Both the position numbers and the translations under genes were made by a program. The notes under the pieces were generated by a model that searched no databases, was not told where the DNA came from, and saw only the letters and a list, made by a program, of their open reading frames with translations. DNA of 64,000 nt from Solimicrobium silvestre. Its GTDB lineage: Bacteria; Pseudomonadota; Gammaproteobacteria; Burkholderiales; Burkholderiaceae_D. Of the stretch, positions 18,128-28,079 are shown piece by piece (the first letter of the stretch is position 1; every line of letters begins with the position of its first letter). The stretch spans positions 1 to 64,000 of the forward strand of contig NZ_PUGF01000005.1 of assembly GCF_002976435.1 (NCBI RefSeq), read 5' to 3'.

Positions 18128-21100
18128 ATGCAATCTTTTGAGAAATCAATTCAGGCTATCCAACAATGCAATGCGCTATTGAAGCAATTTATTGGATATT
18201 TCCTGCATTTTTTTGTTTTTAATAGTAAAAAGCAAACTCCACGTCAAAAATCTACTTCAAATGGCATAGGCTTCTTCGGAATACTATTTTCAAAGCGGTT
18301 GGCCCTACTTTTTGCCATAGCTTGCTCGCAACTGTTTTTTTCCAGCTCTGCATCGGCATCTTCTTGCGCTCCGACGTTTACCGTTGCTGAAAATTCATCG
18401 ACATACACTTACACCTTAGCCACAAACGTCGCCGGTGCCGATTACTCCTGCGATCCTAACGGTACGTTCGGTATTTATGACGATACCGTGTGCGATACGG
18501 GAACGATTGCAACTTCACAGGGGGGAACTGCCCTTATGGATGGCGGTAGTCCTGATACCATTCAATACACGCCTGCAGCGGGTTTTTCGGGTACCGATAT
18601 CGTTACTTTTTACAATACTAACAACGGGGCTGTTTGCGTGGCACAGCACGCTACCGTCACGGTCACCCCCAGCGGGCCCTCGGTGACGAGTCTTGCAACC
18701 ACCGCGGGGCCGATTGCCGGCGGCACCAGCGTGATCATCACCGGTGCTGGTTTTTCCAGCGTGACAGCGGTTAATTTTGGCGGCACAGCGGCCACTTCTT
18801 ATACCGTAAATAGTACAACCCAAATCACAGCTACTGCGCCAGCGCACAGTGCTGGTGTTGTGGATGTTACCGTGACGGCCACCGGCGGCACGAGTGCTAC
18901 CGGTGCGGGAGATCATTACACCTACGCTGGTTTGCCAACAGTGACCAGTTTGTCTCCCAGTTCCGGTGTTGTGGCGGGGGGTACCAGTGTGGTCATTACT
19001 GGAACTAATTTCAGCGCAGCCACAGCAGTAAAGTTTGGTGCCACCAATGCCACTAGTTATACGGTCAACAGTGCCACCCAAATTACCGCAACGGCACCCG
19101 CCGGTTCCGCTGGCACGGTGGACGTTACCGTGGTGACTGTAGGAGGTACCAGCGCTACAGTGGCGGGAGATCATTACACCTTTGTTGCCGCACCCACGGT
19201 AACTGGCCTCAGCCCTACTTCCGGTACTGCGGCAGGCAGTACTAGTGTGACCATTACCGGGACTAATTTCACGGGGGCAACGGCAGTGCAATTTGGCGGT
19301 ACTAATGCCACCAGTTACACGGTCAATAGCGCAACCCAAATCACTGCTACTGCACCTGCTCACAGTGCTGGAACCGTGGATGTGACGGTAATCACCACTG
19401 GCGGCACCAGTGCCACTGGTGCGAGTGACCACTACACCTTTGTAGCTGCGCCAACGGTGACTGGTTTAAGCCCTACCTCTGGTACCGCAGCGGGCGGTAC
19501 CAGCGTGACTATTACCGGTACCAATTTTACTGGCGCTACGGCGGTGCAATTTGGTGGTACCAATGCCACCAGCTATACGGTTAATAGTGCTACACAAATT
19601 ACGGCAACGGCACCAGCCGGTTCCTCCGGCACGGTGGACGTCACTGTGGTGACAACCGGCGGGACTAGTGCTACCGGAGCGAGCGACCAATTTACTTATG
19701 TGTCAGCGCCAGTGGTGAGCAGTATTAGCCCCGGTTCCGGCCCATTAGCAGGTGGCACCAGCGTGGTTATTACCGGGACCAATTTTACCGGTGCAACGGC
19801 AGTGCAGTTTGGTGGTACCAATGCCACCAGTTATACGGTCAACAGTGCAACGCAGATTACGGCGACGGCACCAGCCGGTTCCGCCGGTACGGTGGACGTC
19901 ACTGTGGTGACAACCGGTGGGACTAGTGCTACCGGAGCGAGCGATCATTTTACTTATGTGTCAGCGCCAGTGGTGAGCAGTATTAGCCCCGGTTCCGGCC
20001 CAGTAGCAGGTGGCACCAGTGTGGTTATTACCGGGACCAATTTTACCGGTGCAACGGCAGTGCAGTTTGGTGGTACTAATGCCACCAGTTATACCGTCAA
20101 CAGCGCAACGCAGATTACGGCAACAGCACCCGCCGGTTCCGCCGGTACGGTGGATGTCACTGTGGTGACAACAGGTGGTACTAGCGCCACGGGAGCGGGA
20201 GATCATTACACCTATGTTTCCACACCGACGGTGACTAGTTTGAGCCCTGGTTCCGGTGTTGCCGCAGGCGGCACCAGTGTGATCATCACCGGTACTAATT
20301 TTACCGGAGCCAGTGCGGTGAAATTTGGCGTTACCAACGCCACTAGCTATACGGTCAACAGCGCAACGCAGATTACGGCAACGGCACCCGCCGGTTCCGC
20401 CGGTACGGTTGACGTGACCGTAGTGACGAGCGGCGGCACTAGCGCCACCGGCGTGAGCGACCAATATACCTATGTTTCCGCGCCAACAGTAACCAGCTTA
20501 AGTCCCGGTTCCGGCACTGCGGCGGGCGGTACCAGTGTGGTCATCACCGGAACCAATTTCTCCGGTGCTTCAGCGGTAATGTTTGGCGTCACCAATGCCA
20601 CCAGCTATATAGTTAATAGCGCCACCCAAATTACGGCAACGACACCCGCCGGTTCTGCCGGCACGGTGGACGTCACTGTGGTGACAACAGGCGGTACCAG
20701 TGCCACGGGGGCTAGTGATCATTACACCTTTGTTGCCGGACCCACGGTAAGTGGTCTCAGCCCTACTTCCGGTGCTACGTCAGGCGGTACTAGTGTGATC
20801 ATCACCGGAACCAATTTCTCAGGTGCTTCGGCGGTAAAATTTGGCGTCACCAATGCCACTAGCTATACGGTTAATAGCGCCACGCAAATTACCGCAACGG
20901 CACCTGCCGGTTCCGCCGGTACGGTGGATGTCACTGTGGTGACAACAGGTGGTACTAGCGCCACGGGAGCGGGAGATCATTACACCTATGTTTCCACACC
21001 GACGGTGACTAGTTTGAGCCCTGGTTCCGGTGTTGCCGCAGGCGGCACCAGTGTGATCATCACCGGTACTAATTTTACCGGAGCCAGTGCGGTGAAATTT

Positions 21101-24100
21101 GGCGTTACCAACGCCACTAGCTATACGGTCAACAGCGCAACGCAGATTACGGCAACGGCACCCGCCGGTTCCGCCGGTACGGTTGACGTGACCGTAGTGA
21201 CGAGCGGCGGCACTAGCGCCACCGGCGTGAGCGACCAATATACCTATGTAGCGGTCGCAACGGTGACTGGCATAAGTCCTGGTTCCGGCGCAGCAGCGGG
21301 TGGTACTAGTGTGATTATTACCGGGACTAATTTTAGTGGCGCCAGCGCAGTTAAATTTGGCACTAATAATGCCACTAGTTATACAGTGAATAGTGCGACG
21401 CAAATTACCGCAACATCCTCCGCAGGTACCGGCACAGTTGATGTGACCGTAGTGACGACTGGTGGCACTAGCGCCACTAGTGTGAGTGACCAATATACTT
21501 ATGTAGCCGCGCCAACGGTAACCGGTTTAAGCCCTAACTCTGGCTTAGTAGCAGGTGGCACCAGTGTGGTTGTCACAGGTACTAATTTTAGCGGCGCCAG
21601 TGCCGTAAAATTCGGCACCAGTAATGCCACGAGTTATACGGTGAATAGCGCAACCCAAATTACCGCAACAGCACCTTCTGGTACCGGTACGGTGAATGTC
21701 ACGGTAATCACCACTGGCGGCACCAGTGCTACTGGAGTTAGCAATCAATTTACCTACGTACCTATCGGCGTACTGACCTTCACAACGCCAACTTCAGCCT
21801 CAGTCACGCTGGGTGGTAGTTTAACGAATGCAGCAAGTTCAACCTTAACCGGCGGTAGTTACGGCGCCATCACTTACAGCAGTTCAAACACCGCTGTTGC
21901 CACGGTAAATAGCAGTGGTGTAATCACAACGGTGAGTGCCGGAACCAGCACGATTACTGCGACCCAGGCGGCGGTAACGAATGTCAATGCTCAGGCAACG
22001 CAAACGTATACATTGACGGTTAATACGCTACCAGTAGGCACAGTTAGCTTCACGACGCCAACTTCGGCCTCGGTTACGCTGGGCGGTAGCTTAACGAATG
22101 CAGCGAGTTCAACCTTAACCGGCGGTAGTTACGGTGCCATCACTTACAGCAGTTCAAACACCGCCGTGGCTACGGTAAGTGGTAGCGGCGTAATCACGCC
22201 AGTGAGTGCCGGAACCAGCACGATTACTGCGACTCAGGCAGCGGTAGCTGGAGTGAATGCGCAGGCAACGCGAACTTATTTACTCACCGTAAATACGCTC
22301 CCGGTTGGCACTCTTAGCTTCACAACCCCAAGTTCAGCTGCGGTAACGCTGGGCGGCAGCCTGACCAATGCGGCAACGTCGACTTTGACTGGCGGCAGTT
22401 ACGGCGCAATTACTTATAGCAGTTCAAACACCGCCGTCGCCGCGGTAGGTAGTAGCGGTGCAATCACACCAATAAGCGCAGGAACCAGCACGATCACTGC
22501 AACCCAGGCAGCAGTAGCGGGTGTGAATGGGGTGGCAACGCGCACTTATACGCTAACAGTAAACACACTTCCAGTCGGTACCTTGAGCTTCACTACGCCA
22601 ACTTCCGCTTCGGTCAAAGTGGGCGGTAGCTTAACCAACGCGGCCACCTCAACGTTGAGCGGCGGTAGTTATGGCGCCATCACGTATAGCAGTTCTAATC
22701 CGTCAGTTGCTACAGTCAATAGTAGCGGTGTTGTGACAGGGATCGGTGTCGGCACAGTCACCATTACCGTGACTCAGGCAGCGGTAGCCGGAGTGAATGC
22801 GCAAGTGACTCAAAGTTATACCCTAACCGTTAATGCCTTGTCGGTTGGCGTCTTGAGCTTTGCCACTCCTTCGAGTGCCTCGGTGATGATGGGAGCTAGC
22901 CTGACCAATGTCGCTACGTCAACGTTGGCCGGTGGAAGTTACGGCGCAATCACTTACAGTAGTTCAAATACAGCCATCGCTACGGTGAGCAGCAGCGGTG
23001 TAGTTACGCCAGTTAGTGCTGGAACCTGCACCATCACTGCGACACAGGCTGCTGTTGTTGGCATGAATGTCGTGGCGAGCAACACGTATCAACTTAGCGT
23101 GAATAAAAAAGTGCAGACAACACTAGTAGTGAGTAGTAGCGCGAGCACAATCGTAAAGGGTACTGGTACTGTTGTGTTGACAGTGACTGGCGGGTCAGGA
23201 GCCGGTGCGGTGAGCTATGCCGTCACCACGGGGAGTTGCACGTTGTCTGGCACCACGCTGACGGCGAGTGCCACCGCTGGAACCTGTGTTGTAACGGTGA
23301 CCAAAGTAGCTGATGCGAATTACGCAGCGGCGACGGCCACCGTGACAGTTACGGTGCAAAATATAGCGTCATCCAGCGTAATATTGGCTAGCTCTAATCC
23401 TGCGCCGCAACAAGGGCAAACAGTGACGCTGACCGCGGCGATAACTCCGGCGAGTGCCACAGGAACCGTTCATTTTATGGATGGTAATACGATGATTGGA
23501 ACTGGGACGGTAACTGCAGGTGTTGCCAACTATGCGACCAATACATTGACAATGGCGGCACATAGTCTTGTTGCGCACTATTCGGGAGATTCGGCGACTG
23601 CCGCTAGTGTCAGTGCGCCGTTAATGCTGACTATTATTGGTCGACCAAATCCGACATTAAATCCAGCAGTAAAAGCTAATGTTGCTGCGCATGCGGCCGC
23701 AACCCAACGTTTTACCATGGCGCAAATGACGAATATTTACAGTCATGTTCAACTATTGCACAACGACTTTAGCGTGGGAAATAATTTTAATCTTGGTATG
23801 AATGCGTCGCATCTGGACATGCTCAATTTGGTCGGTAACGAGATTATTAACAATTACACTGGGACGTATCCAAACGATCAAACTAATACTGGGCTAGCCT
23901 CGGGCAGCATGATGACGCGCGCTCCTTATGCTGGCGATTCTGGAATGCACAACACTAGCGCAGCGGGTGATGGCGTCGATGAAAACGCAGAAAGAAAAAA
24001 TAACAATGCGCTACATTTTGCGGGTATGCCGATCGGATTCTGGAGCGCCGGTAATGTTGATTACGGTTCCTTAAATTCGCAAGACGGCAGTACCAACACC

Positions 24101-24859
24101 TTCTCGAGTTCAGGGCTGACAATCGGTGTCGATATGCTAGTCCATTCGAATTTAATTGTGGGTGCATCGCTAGGTTACGCCAGAGACACCACCACCACGG
24201 ACTCGTTTGGTAGCGACAGTAAATCCAGGCAATTGTCGGCGTCGTTGTATGGTTCTTATCAACCAATGAGTCACTGGTATATTGATGTCGTTGCCGGTTA
24301 TGGCCAGCTTAATTATGATAATCAACGCTGGTCGCCGGATGAGAATATGATGTTCGCTGGAAATCGTGACGGACGCGTGTACTATGCTTCCGCCAGTCTC
24401 GCTAAAGACATTCTGTTTGATCGAATTCACTTGCAACCATTTGGACGCTTTGATGTATTAAATGCCCACCTGAATAGTTATTCGGAGCAGGGCGGTAATG
24501 ACATGGCCTTGACCTATCAAAGCAGCACCTTCACCAGTACTGCATTTACCGGCGGTTTGACGCTATTCAGAGATTGGGCTGTGGATGCTGGAATATTGAC
24601 GCCATCGCTTAAATTTCAACTGTCTCATCTCGCTTCCGGTGATGTAAATCAGGGCATGTATTACTCTGATTTAGGTAGCAGCAGCACCAACTATAATGTG
24701 ATTGTGACGGGGATGCCGGAAAATACTCAGTCGATAGGATTTGGATTAAACCTGAAAACCCGTGACGGTATTCAAGCTAATTGTGGTTGGCTAGGCTCGC
24801 TGGGTTCCAGCTCTTACCATGACAATAGCTTCAAAATCGATGTGCGGATCGGCTTTTAA
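18128..24859 (+). CDS. Giant repeat-built autotransporter adhesin (IPT/TIG and Big_2-like repeats)
   Basis: This 2243-residue protein is a predicted type V secreted surface protein. An unusually long N-terminus (about 75 residues) ends in a hydrophobic signal core and an Ala/Ser-rich cleavage site (SSASASS). The passenger holds 12 IPT/TIG-type repeats of about 86 residues, with recurring GGTSV, ITGTNF, ATSYTVNSATQIT and GGTSATG blocks. Five Big_2-like repeats of 89 residues follow (TPTSASVTLGGSLTNA, YGAITYSSSNTAVATV), then two further Ig-like domains, the second Big_3_5-like (FMDGNTMIGTGTV). The last roughly 270 residues form an autotransporter beta-domain with alternating amphipathic strands and a terminal phenylalanine. 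A role in adhesion or biofilm is inferred from architecture. The start is set by the GGAG site at 18119. Confidence 0.85.
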   Translation: MQSFEKSIQAIQQCNALLKQFIGYFLHFFVFNSKKQTPRQKSTSNGIGFFGILFSKRLALLFAIACSQLFFSSSASASSCAPTFTVAENSSTYTYTLATNVAGADYSCDPNGTFGIYDDTVCDTGTIATSQGGTALMDGGSPDTIQYTPAAGFSGTDIVTFYNTNNGAVCVAQHATVTVTPSGPSVTSLATTAGPIAGGTSVIITGAGFSSVTAVNFGGTAATSYTVNSTTQITATAPAHSAGVVDVTVTATGGTSATGAGDHYTYAGLPTVTSLSPSSGVVAGGTSVVITGTNFSAATAVKFGATNATSYTVNSATQITATAPAGSAGTVDVTVVTVGGTSATVAGDHYTFVAAPTVTGLSPTSGTAAGSTSVTITGTNFTGATAVQFGGTNATSYTVNSATQITATAPAHSAGTVDVTVITTGGTSATGASDHYTFVAAPTVTGLSPTSGTAAGGTSVTITGTNFTGATAVQFGGTNATSYTVNSATQITATAPAGSSGTVDVTVVTTGGTSATGASDQFTYVSAPVVSSISPGSGPLAGGTSVVITGTNFTGATAVQFGGTNATSYTVNSATQITATAPAGSAGTVDVTVVTTGGTSATGASDHFTYVSAPVVSSISPGSGPVAGGTSVVITGTNFTGATAVQFGGTNATSYTVNSATQITATAPAGSAGTVDVTVVTTGGTSATGAGDHYTYVSTPTVTSLSPGSGVAAGGTSVIITGTNFTGASAVKFGVTNATSYTVNSATQITATAPAGSAGTVDVTVVTSGGTSATGVSDQYTYVSAPTVTSLSPGSGTAAGGTSVVITGTNFSGASAVMFGVTNATSYIVNSATQITATTPAGSAGTVDVTVVTTGGTSATGASDHYTFVAGPTVSGLSPTSGATSGGTSVIITGTNFSGASAVKFGVTNATSYTVNSATQITATAPAGSAGTVDVTVVTTGGTSATGAGDHYTYVSTPTVTSLSPGSGVAAGGTSVIITGTNFTGASAVKFGVTNATSYTVNSATQITATAPAGSAGTVDVTVVTSGGTSATGVSDQYTYVAVATVTGISPGSGAAAGGTSVIITGTNFSGASAVKFGTNNATSYTVNSATQITATSSAGTGTVDVTVVTTGGTSATSVSDQYTYVAAPTVTGLSPNSGLVAGGTSVVVTGTNFSGASAVKFGTSNATSYTVNSATQITATAPSGTGTVNVTVITTGGTSATGVSNQFTYVPIGVLTFTTPTSASVTLGGSLTNAASSTLTGGSYGAITYSSSNTAVATVNSSGVITTVSAGTSTITATQAAVTNVNAQATQTYTLTVNTLPVGTVSFTTPTSASVTLGGSLTNAASSTLTGGSYGAITYSSSNTAVATVSGSGVITPVSAGTSTITATQAAVAGVNAQATRTYLLTVNTLPVGTLSFTTPSSAAVTLGGSLTNAATSTLTGGSYGAITYSSSNTAVAAVGSSGAITPISAGTSTITATQAAVAGVNGVATRTYTLTVNTLPVGTLSFTTPTSASVKVGGSLTNAATSTLSGGSYGAITYSSSNPSVATVNSSGVVTGIGVGTVTITVTQAAVAGVNAQVTQSYTLTVNALSVGVLSFATPSSASVMMGASLTNVATSTLAGGSYGAITYSSSNTAIATVSSSGVVTPVSAGTCTITATQAAVVGMNVVASNTYQLSVNKKVQTTLVVSSSASTIVKGTGTVVLTVTGGSGAGAVSYAVTTGSCTLSGTTLTASATAGTCVVTVTKVADANYAAATATVTVTVQNIASSSVILASSNPAPQQGQTVTLTAAITPASATGTVHFMDGNTMIGTGTVTAGVANYATNTLTMAAHSLVAHYSGDSATAASVSAPLMLTIIGRPNPTLNPAVKANVAAHAAATQRFTMAQMTNIYSHVQLLHNDFSVGNNFNLGMNASHLDMLNLVGNEIINNYTGTYPNDQTNTGLASGSMMTRAPYAGDSGMHNTSAAGDGVDENAERKNNNALHFAGMPIGFWSAGNVDYGSLNSQDGSTNTFSSSGLTIGVDMLVHSNLIVGASLGYARDTTTTDSFGSDSKSRQLSASLYGSYQPMSHWYIDVVAGYGQLNYDNQRWSPDENMMFAGNRDGRVYYASASLAKDILFDRIHLQPFGRFDVLNAHLNSYSEQGGNDMALTYQSSTFTSTAFTGGLTLFRDWAVDAGILTPSLKFQLSHLASGDVNQGMYYSDLGSSSTNYNVIVTGMPENTQSIGFGLNLKTRDGIQANCGWLGSLGSSSYHDNSFKIDVRIGF
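20132..20475 (+). repeat. 344-bp exact repeat, copy 1 (units 6-7)
   Basis: Base-by-base reading shows this block is identical to 20906-21249. The offset is 774 bases, exactly three repeat units. Identity stops sharply at both ends, in keeping with gene conversion or duplication of a three-unit block. Confidence 0.85.
20906..21249 (+). repeat. 344-bp exact repeat, copy 2 (units 9-10)
   Basis: Second copy of the exact block at 20132-20475, three units downstream. The flanks differ at once: the bases before are cct rather than ccc, and after tatgt the copies read agcggt and ttccgc. Confidence 0.85.
21767..23103 (+). repeat. Five tandem Big_2-like coding repeats, period about 267 bp
   Basis: Five units of 89 codons each begin with a (V/L)SF(T/A)TP motif and contain the STLTGGSYGAITYSSSN block. 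They are more diverged from each other than the IPT units. The fourth has lost one motif residue (VKVGG in place of VTLGG) and the fifth has VMMGA. Confidence 0.8.
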
Positions 24860-24906
24860 TTGTGCTTGAGATCGATGCTGCTAAAGCTGGGTGAAGAGTA
24901 GGAGGT

Positions 24907-24938
24907 AAGAAATCTGTTCCCGCAGGAATGGGTTTCTT
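24907..24938. terminator. Hairpin between convergent autotransporter and mutY genes
   Basis: An imperfect stem pairs aagaaa (24907-24912) with tttctt (24933-24938) around gttccc-gcag-gaatgg. It overlaps the mutY stop codon at 24937-24939 and lies 48 bases after the autotransporter stop. It may end transcription from both sides, though no long U-tract follows. Confidence 0.4.
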
Positions 24939-26082
24939 AATCCTTTATTTCATTGAATTCGCCTGAAACCTGCATTAATAATTTTTTAATCGGTGCTGGT
25001 AAAGGCGCATTGTCACATTGCTCGATTGGATACCAAACATGCGTATCTTCCGCAATCGCACTGATACGACGCTTCAAACTACATTGATACGGGCTGATTT
25101 CCAGCTTGAAGTGGCTAAACACATGGGTGATTTTTGCCAGCGGAACTAGCATATCCAGATCACCAAAAGGTCGCACCGCCGCTTCAAAATATTGGCTTAA
25201 TTGCTGCATTGGCATTCCGGCCTCATAAGCCAATTCCGGCAATGAATACAAACCGCCCCAAATTCCGCTTTCAGGACGTTTTTCTAATAGCACCTGCTGC
25301 TTATTCAGCAGTAGTAACATCATTATTTGTTTAGTGGGAATCGCTTTTTTAGGTTTTTTCGCCGGCAACTCCGCGACCCGATTGGTCGCCAACGCCACGC
25401 ACCTTGCTTGCAACGGACAAGCTTCACAACGTGGCTTGCTGCGCGTGCATAACGTCGCACCAAGATCCATTAAACCCTGTGTGTACGCTTGAATTTGTTC
25501 CTTGCCTTCTGGCATCAAGGCTTGAGCGCGCTGCCACAAATCGTCTTCAACCGCACGAACGGCAGGAATGCCATCGATGCCAAACACCCGGGTAAATACC
25601 CGCTTAACATTTCCGTCCAAAATTGCCGCACGCGCGCCATAAGAAAATGCCGCAATCGCGGCTGCGGTGGAACGACCGATGCCCGGCAACTCCGCCAGCA
25701 ATTCAGGTTGATGTGGAAACACGCCAGCGTATTCTTGCGTCACACGTTTCGCGCAAGCGTGCAGATTGCGGGCGCGGGTGTAATAACCCAGCCCGCTCCA
25801 ATGCGCCATCACCTGTTCGCTACTTGCGTTGGCTAAACTGACTACGTCGGGGAAGCTGGTTAAAAAGCGCTGGTAATACGGAATGACCGCTGCCACCTGG
25901 GTTTGTTGCAGCATAATTTCAGACAGCCAAACCCGGTAAGCATCGCGGCTTTGCTGCCACGGCAGAGAGTGTCTGCCGTGGAGTTTTTGCCATTGAACAA
26001 CGTCTTGTGAAAAACTGTTGTCAGCGTAGTTACGATCATTACCATTACCACTACCGCTGCTTGACTCTATTACTCGCTTCAA
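24937..26082 (-). CDS. mutY: A/G-specific adenine glycosylase MutY
   Basis: MutY removes adenine mispaired with 8-oxoguanine. The 381-residue protein contains the helix-hairpin-helix ELPGIGRSTAAAIAAF, with the catalytic aspartate in AILDGNVKRVFTR, and the Fe-S cluster cysteines spaced C-x6-C-x2-C-x5-C (CTRSKPRCEACPLQARC). A NUDIX-like C-terminal domain recognises 8-oxoG. The only start that fits is a TTG at 26082 that overlaps the TGA of the upstream dynamin-like gene (TTGA), which implies translational coupling. The first 20 or so residues are Ser/Gly/Asn-rich and not conserved. Confidence 0.93.
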   Translation of the reverse strand: MKRVIESSSGSGNGNDRNYADNSFSQDVVQWQKLHGRHSLPWQQSRDAYRVWLSEIMLQQTQVAAVIPYYQRFLTSFPDVVSLANASSEQVMAHWSGLGYYTRARNLHACAKRVTQEYAGVFPHQPELLAELPGIGRSTAAAIAAFSYGARAAILDGNVKRVFTRVFGIDGIPAVRAVEDDLWQRAQALMPEGKEQIQAYTQGLMDLGATLCTRSKPRCEACPLQARCVALATNRVAELPAKKPKKAIPTKQIMMLLLLNKQQVLLEKRPESGIWGGLYSLPELAYEAGMPMQQLSQYFEAAVRPFGDLDMLVPLAKITHVFSHFKLEISPYQCSLKRRISAIAEDTHVWYPIEQCDNAPLPAPIKKLLMQVSGEFNEIKD

Positions 26083-28016
26083 GCTGCCACCGGAATTTTC
26101 CCAAGTGTGCCAGATAAGGCCGTCATAATTTCTGCCTCTAGTTCAGCCAGGCCATTTTTGAGACCTTCTAAATCCGACTGCATCACTTCAAACGACATGA
26201 TTTTATCTTCCAAACTATCGGTCGCCATATGAATGCGCTGAATCGATTGCATACGATTTTTGAGTTGCGATTTGTGCTCGTGAATCTGTGCTTCTAATGG
26301 CGCCATGATCGCTTTTTGCCACGCTTCTACGTCACGGTTAGCGCTTAAAAAACATTGCTTAACGCGGTTGGCAATTGAATCAAAGAATTTCTGCATCAAC
26401 GCGACGCGTGAATTGGTCAGCAACGTTACTACACCAAATTGTTGTTGAAAAATCGATTCAACTGCTTCGAGTTCTGCGCGATATTTATCTAATGAAAATG
26501 GCATCGGTGTCGCCAGCGCCAGACCATGTTCGGTTGAGAATTTTTTGTACATGATGCTCATCATCTCAAAAATCTCATTGGTCTTTTGATTCGACATCGC
26601 CAGATTGCGTTTGGTACGGCTAAAAAATTCGTGTACTGCTGCAACCAGACCGGAGGAGAGCTTGCAATTTTCCATCGCATCTCTGGTGTGGCGCACTTCT
26701 TCTTTTAAAATATCCATACCCAGGCTGGTGAATACCTCGGTAGACAAGCGCGTAAATACCGCACGGGTACCTTGCAGCTTCATTAAACTTTGATCGAATT
26801 CCTGCTTTTCAATCTCAACCCGCCGCATCATGTGTTCAATGACTTTTTTATTTTTACCGCGCAAGCTTTTTAATTCAGACATTTGCTCAAACACGCCGCG
26901 ATGCCGTGCGCCCATCAACGTATGCTGAACTTGCAGCAAGCTATGAATATCTTTATTTAATTGGCTGCGGATGATTTCCTGTTTGGACGGAATTAATTCA
27001 TTCGACAGCGCATGCTCCAATTTCAGCAAGCGGCTTTTCACCAACAAAGGCGCATCGCCGTGAATTTTTGCGACTAACCCTTTTTGCGCCGAAACCGGGA
27101 AAATTTGATTTTCTTGCAGCGACAACAAATGCGCCGCTGACGTGATTTGATGCTTGATCTGCTCTTCTACTTCCGCTTCAGAACGCAGCTCATCCCACAT
27201 GCTGTCGATTTTATTCAAGATCACCATGCGGCCTGGACCTGCGCCAATATGGTTACGCCACACATCAATATCGCTCTTGGTCACACCAGTATCGGCGGCC
27301 AAAATAAACAATACTGCGTGTGCATTTGGAATTAAATTCAGTGTTAATTCAGGTTCGGTACCGATCGCGTTCAAACCCGGCGTATCAACGATAATCAAAC
27401 CGTCTTTCAGCAAGGGATGCGGGAAATTGATAATAGCGTGACGCCATTGTGAAATTTCAACCAGACCTAATTCATTTAATTCCAGCGCGGAATCGGGATC
27501 ATCTTCATCATATAAACCATAGGATTTAGCTTCCGCCACTGAGACGTGCTTGGTCATGCTCACCTGTTTAAAGGCTTCCAACATGCCATCGGCGGACTGT
27601 ATGTCTAGCGGCAATACAGTCCAGACTTGGTTTTGGGTTTTAAATTCGCTGGTAGTCTGGGATTCTGCGCGGGTTTCTATCGGCAGTAAACGTATGCTTG
27701 GCGGAAAAGTTTCATCGTATAACAACTCTGTCGGGCACATCGTGGTACGACCGGCGGCTGAAGGTAAAATCCGCTGACCATAATCGGCGAAGAAAATAGC
27801 GTTAATTAATTCCGATTTGCCGCGTGAAAACTCCGCCACAAAAGCAATCGTTAATTTGTCATCGGTTAGTTTTTCCAGCAAATGGGTAATACGCTGCTCA
27901 GTCACTGCGTCCGAGGTATCTGCCGCGTGAGTCCAAGCCCGATAGCGGTGCAATGAACTAATCACGCCACTGCGCCATTCACTATATTGTTGGAACTTTT
28001 TAACAAGATTACTCAT
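26079..28016 (-). CDS. Dynamin-like large GTPase
   Basis: This 645-residue protein has a dynamin-family GTPase domain. G1 is AEFSRGKSEL with Lys67, lacking the first glycine of the usual GxxxxGKS; G2 lies in GRTTMCPTEL (near 90); G3 is DTPGLN (Asp211); G4 is NKID (268-271). About 120 residues separate G2 and G3. The second half is helical with coiled-coil character (around 370-420 and 550-630). No clear transmembrane paddle is seen. Bacterial dynamins remodel or tether membranes, but some act in chromosome processes. Its place between mutM and mutY, with the mutY start overlapping its stop, raises a link to DNA repair that the sequence alone cannot prove. Confidence 0.82.
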   Translation of the reverse strand: MSNLVKKFQQYSEWRSGVISSLHRYRAWTHAADTSDAVTEQRITHLLEKLTDDKLTIAFVAEFSRGKSELINAIFFADYGQRILPSAAGRTTMCPTELLYDETFPPSIRLLPIETRAESQTTSEFKTQNQVWTVLPLDIQSADGMLEAFKQVSMTKHVSVAEAKSYGLYDEDDPDSALELNELGLVEISQWRHAIINFPHPLLKDGLIIVDTPGLNAIGTEPELTLNLIPNAHAVLFILAADTGVTKSDIDVWRNHIGAGPGRMVILNKIDSMWDELRSEAEVEEQIKHQITSAAHLLSLQENQIFPVSAQKGLVAKIHGDAPLLVKSRLLKLEHALSNELIPSKQEIIRSQLNKDIHSLLQVQHTLMGARHRGVFEQMSELKSLRGKNKKVIEHMMRRVEIEKQEFDQSLMKLQGTRAVFTRLSTEVFTSLGMDILKEEVRHTRDAMENCKLSSGLVAAVHEFFSRTKRNLAMSNQKTNEIFEMMSIMYKKFSTEHGLALATPMPFSLDKYRAELEAVESIFQQQFGVVTLLTNSRVALMQKFFDSIANRVKQCFLSANRDVEAWQKAIMAPLEAQIHEHKSQLKNRMQSIQRIHMATDSLEDKIMSFEVMQSDLEGLKNGLAELEAEIMTALSGTLGKIPVAA

Positions 28017-28079
28017 GGTGACCTCTAAATTATTTTTACTTTTAGCAACTTAATTTTTTTACTGCAGCTCATGCTGAGC

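Larger units (their letters stand above)
18683..21766 (+). repeat. Twelve tandem IPT/TIG coding repeats, period about 258 bp
   Basis: Twelve in-frame units of about 257-258 bases encode the IPT-like domains. Units 5 and 6 are almost identical, and units 6-7 share a long block with units 9-10. The first unit and the last two are the most diverged, as expected when internal units exchange sequence by recombination. GC-rich repeats also create long antisense open frames that are not genes. Confidence 0.85.

Noticed and set aside
18515-21748. Long open frames on the minus strand through the autotransporter repeats
   Set aside because: They are shadows of a GC-rich coding repeat with few stop codons. 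Their translations are Gly/Ser/Thr/His/Arg-rich, repeat with the same period, and have no family features.
18683-23103. Regularly spaced repeats that might suggest a CRISPR or satellite array
   Set aside because: The period is 257-267 bases, the units are in frame and translate to Ig-like domains, and there are no short repeats with unique spacers.
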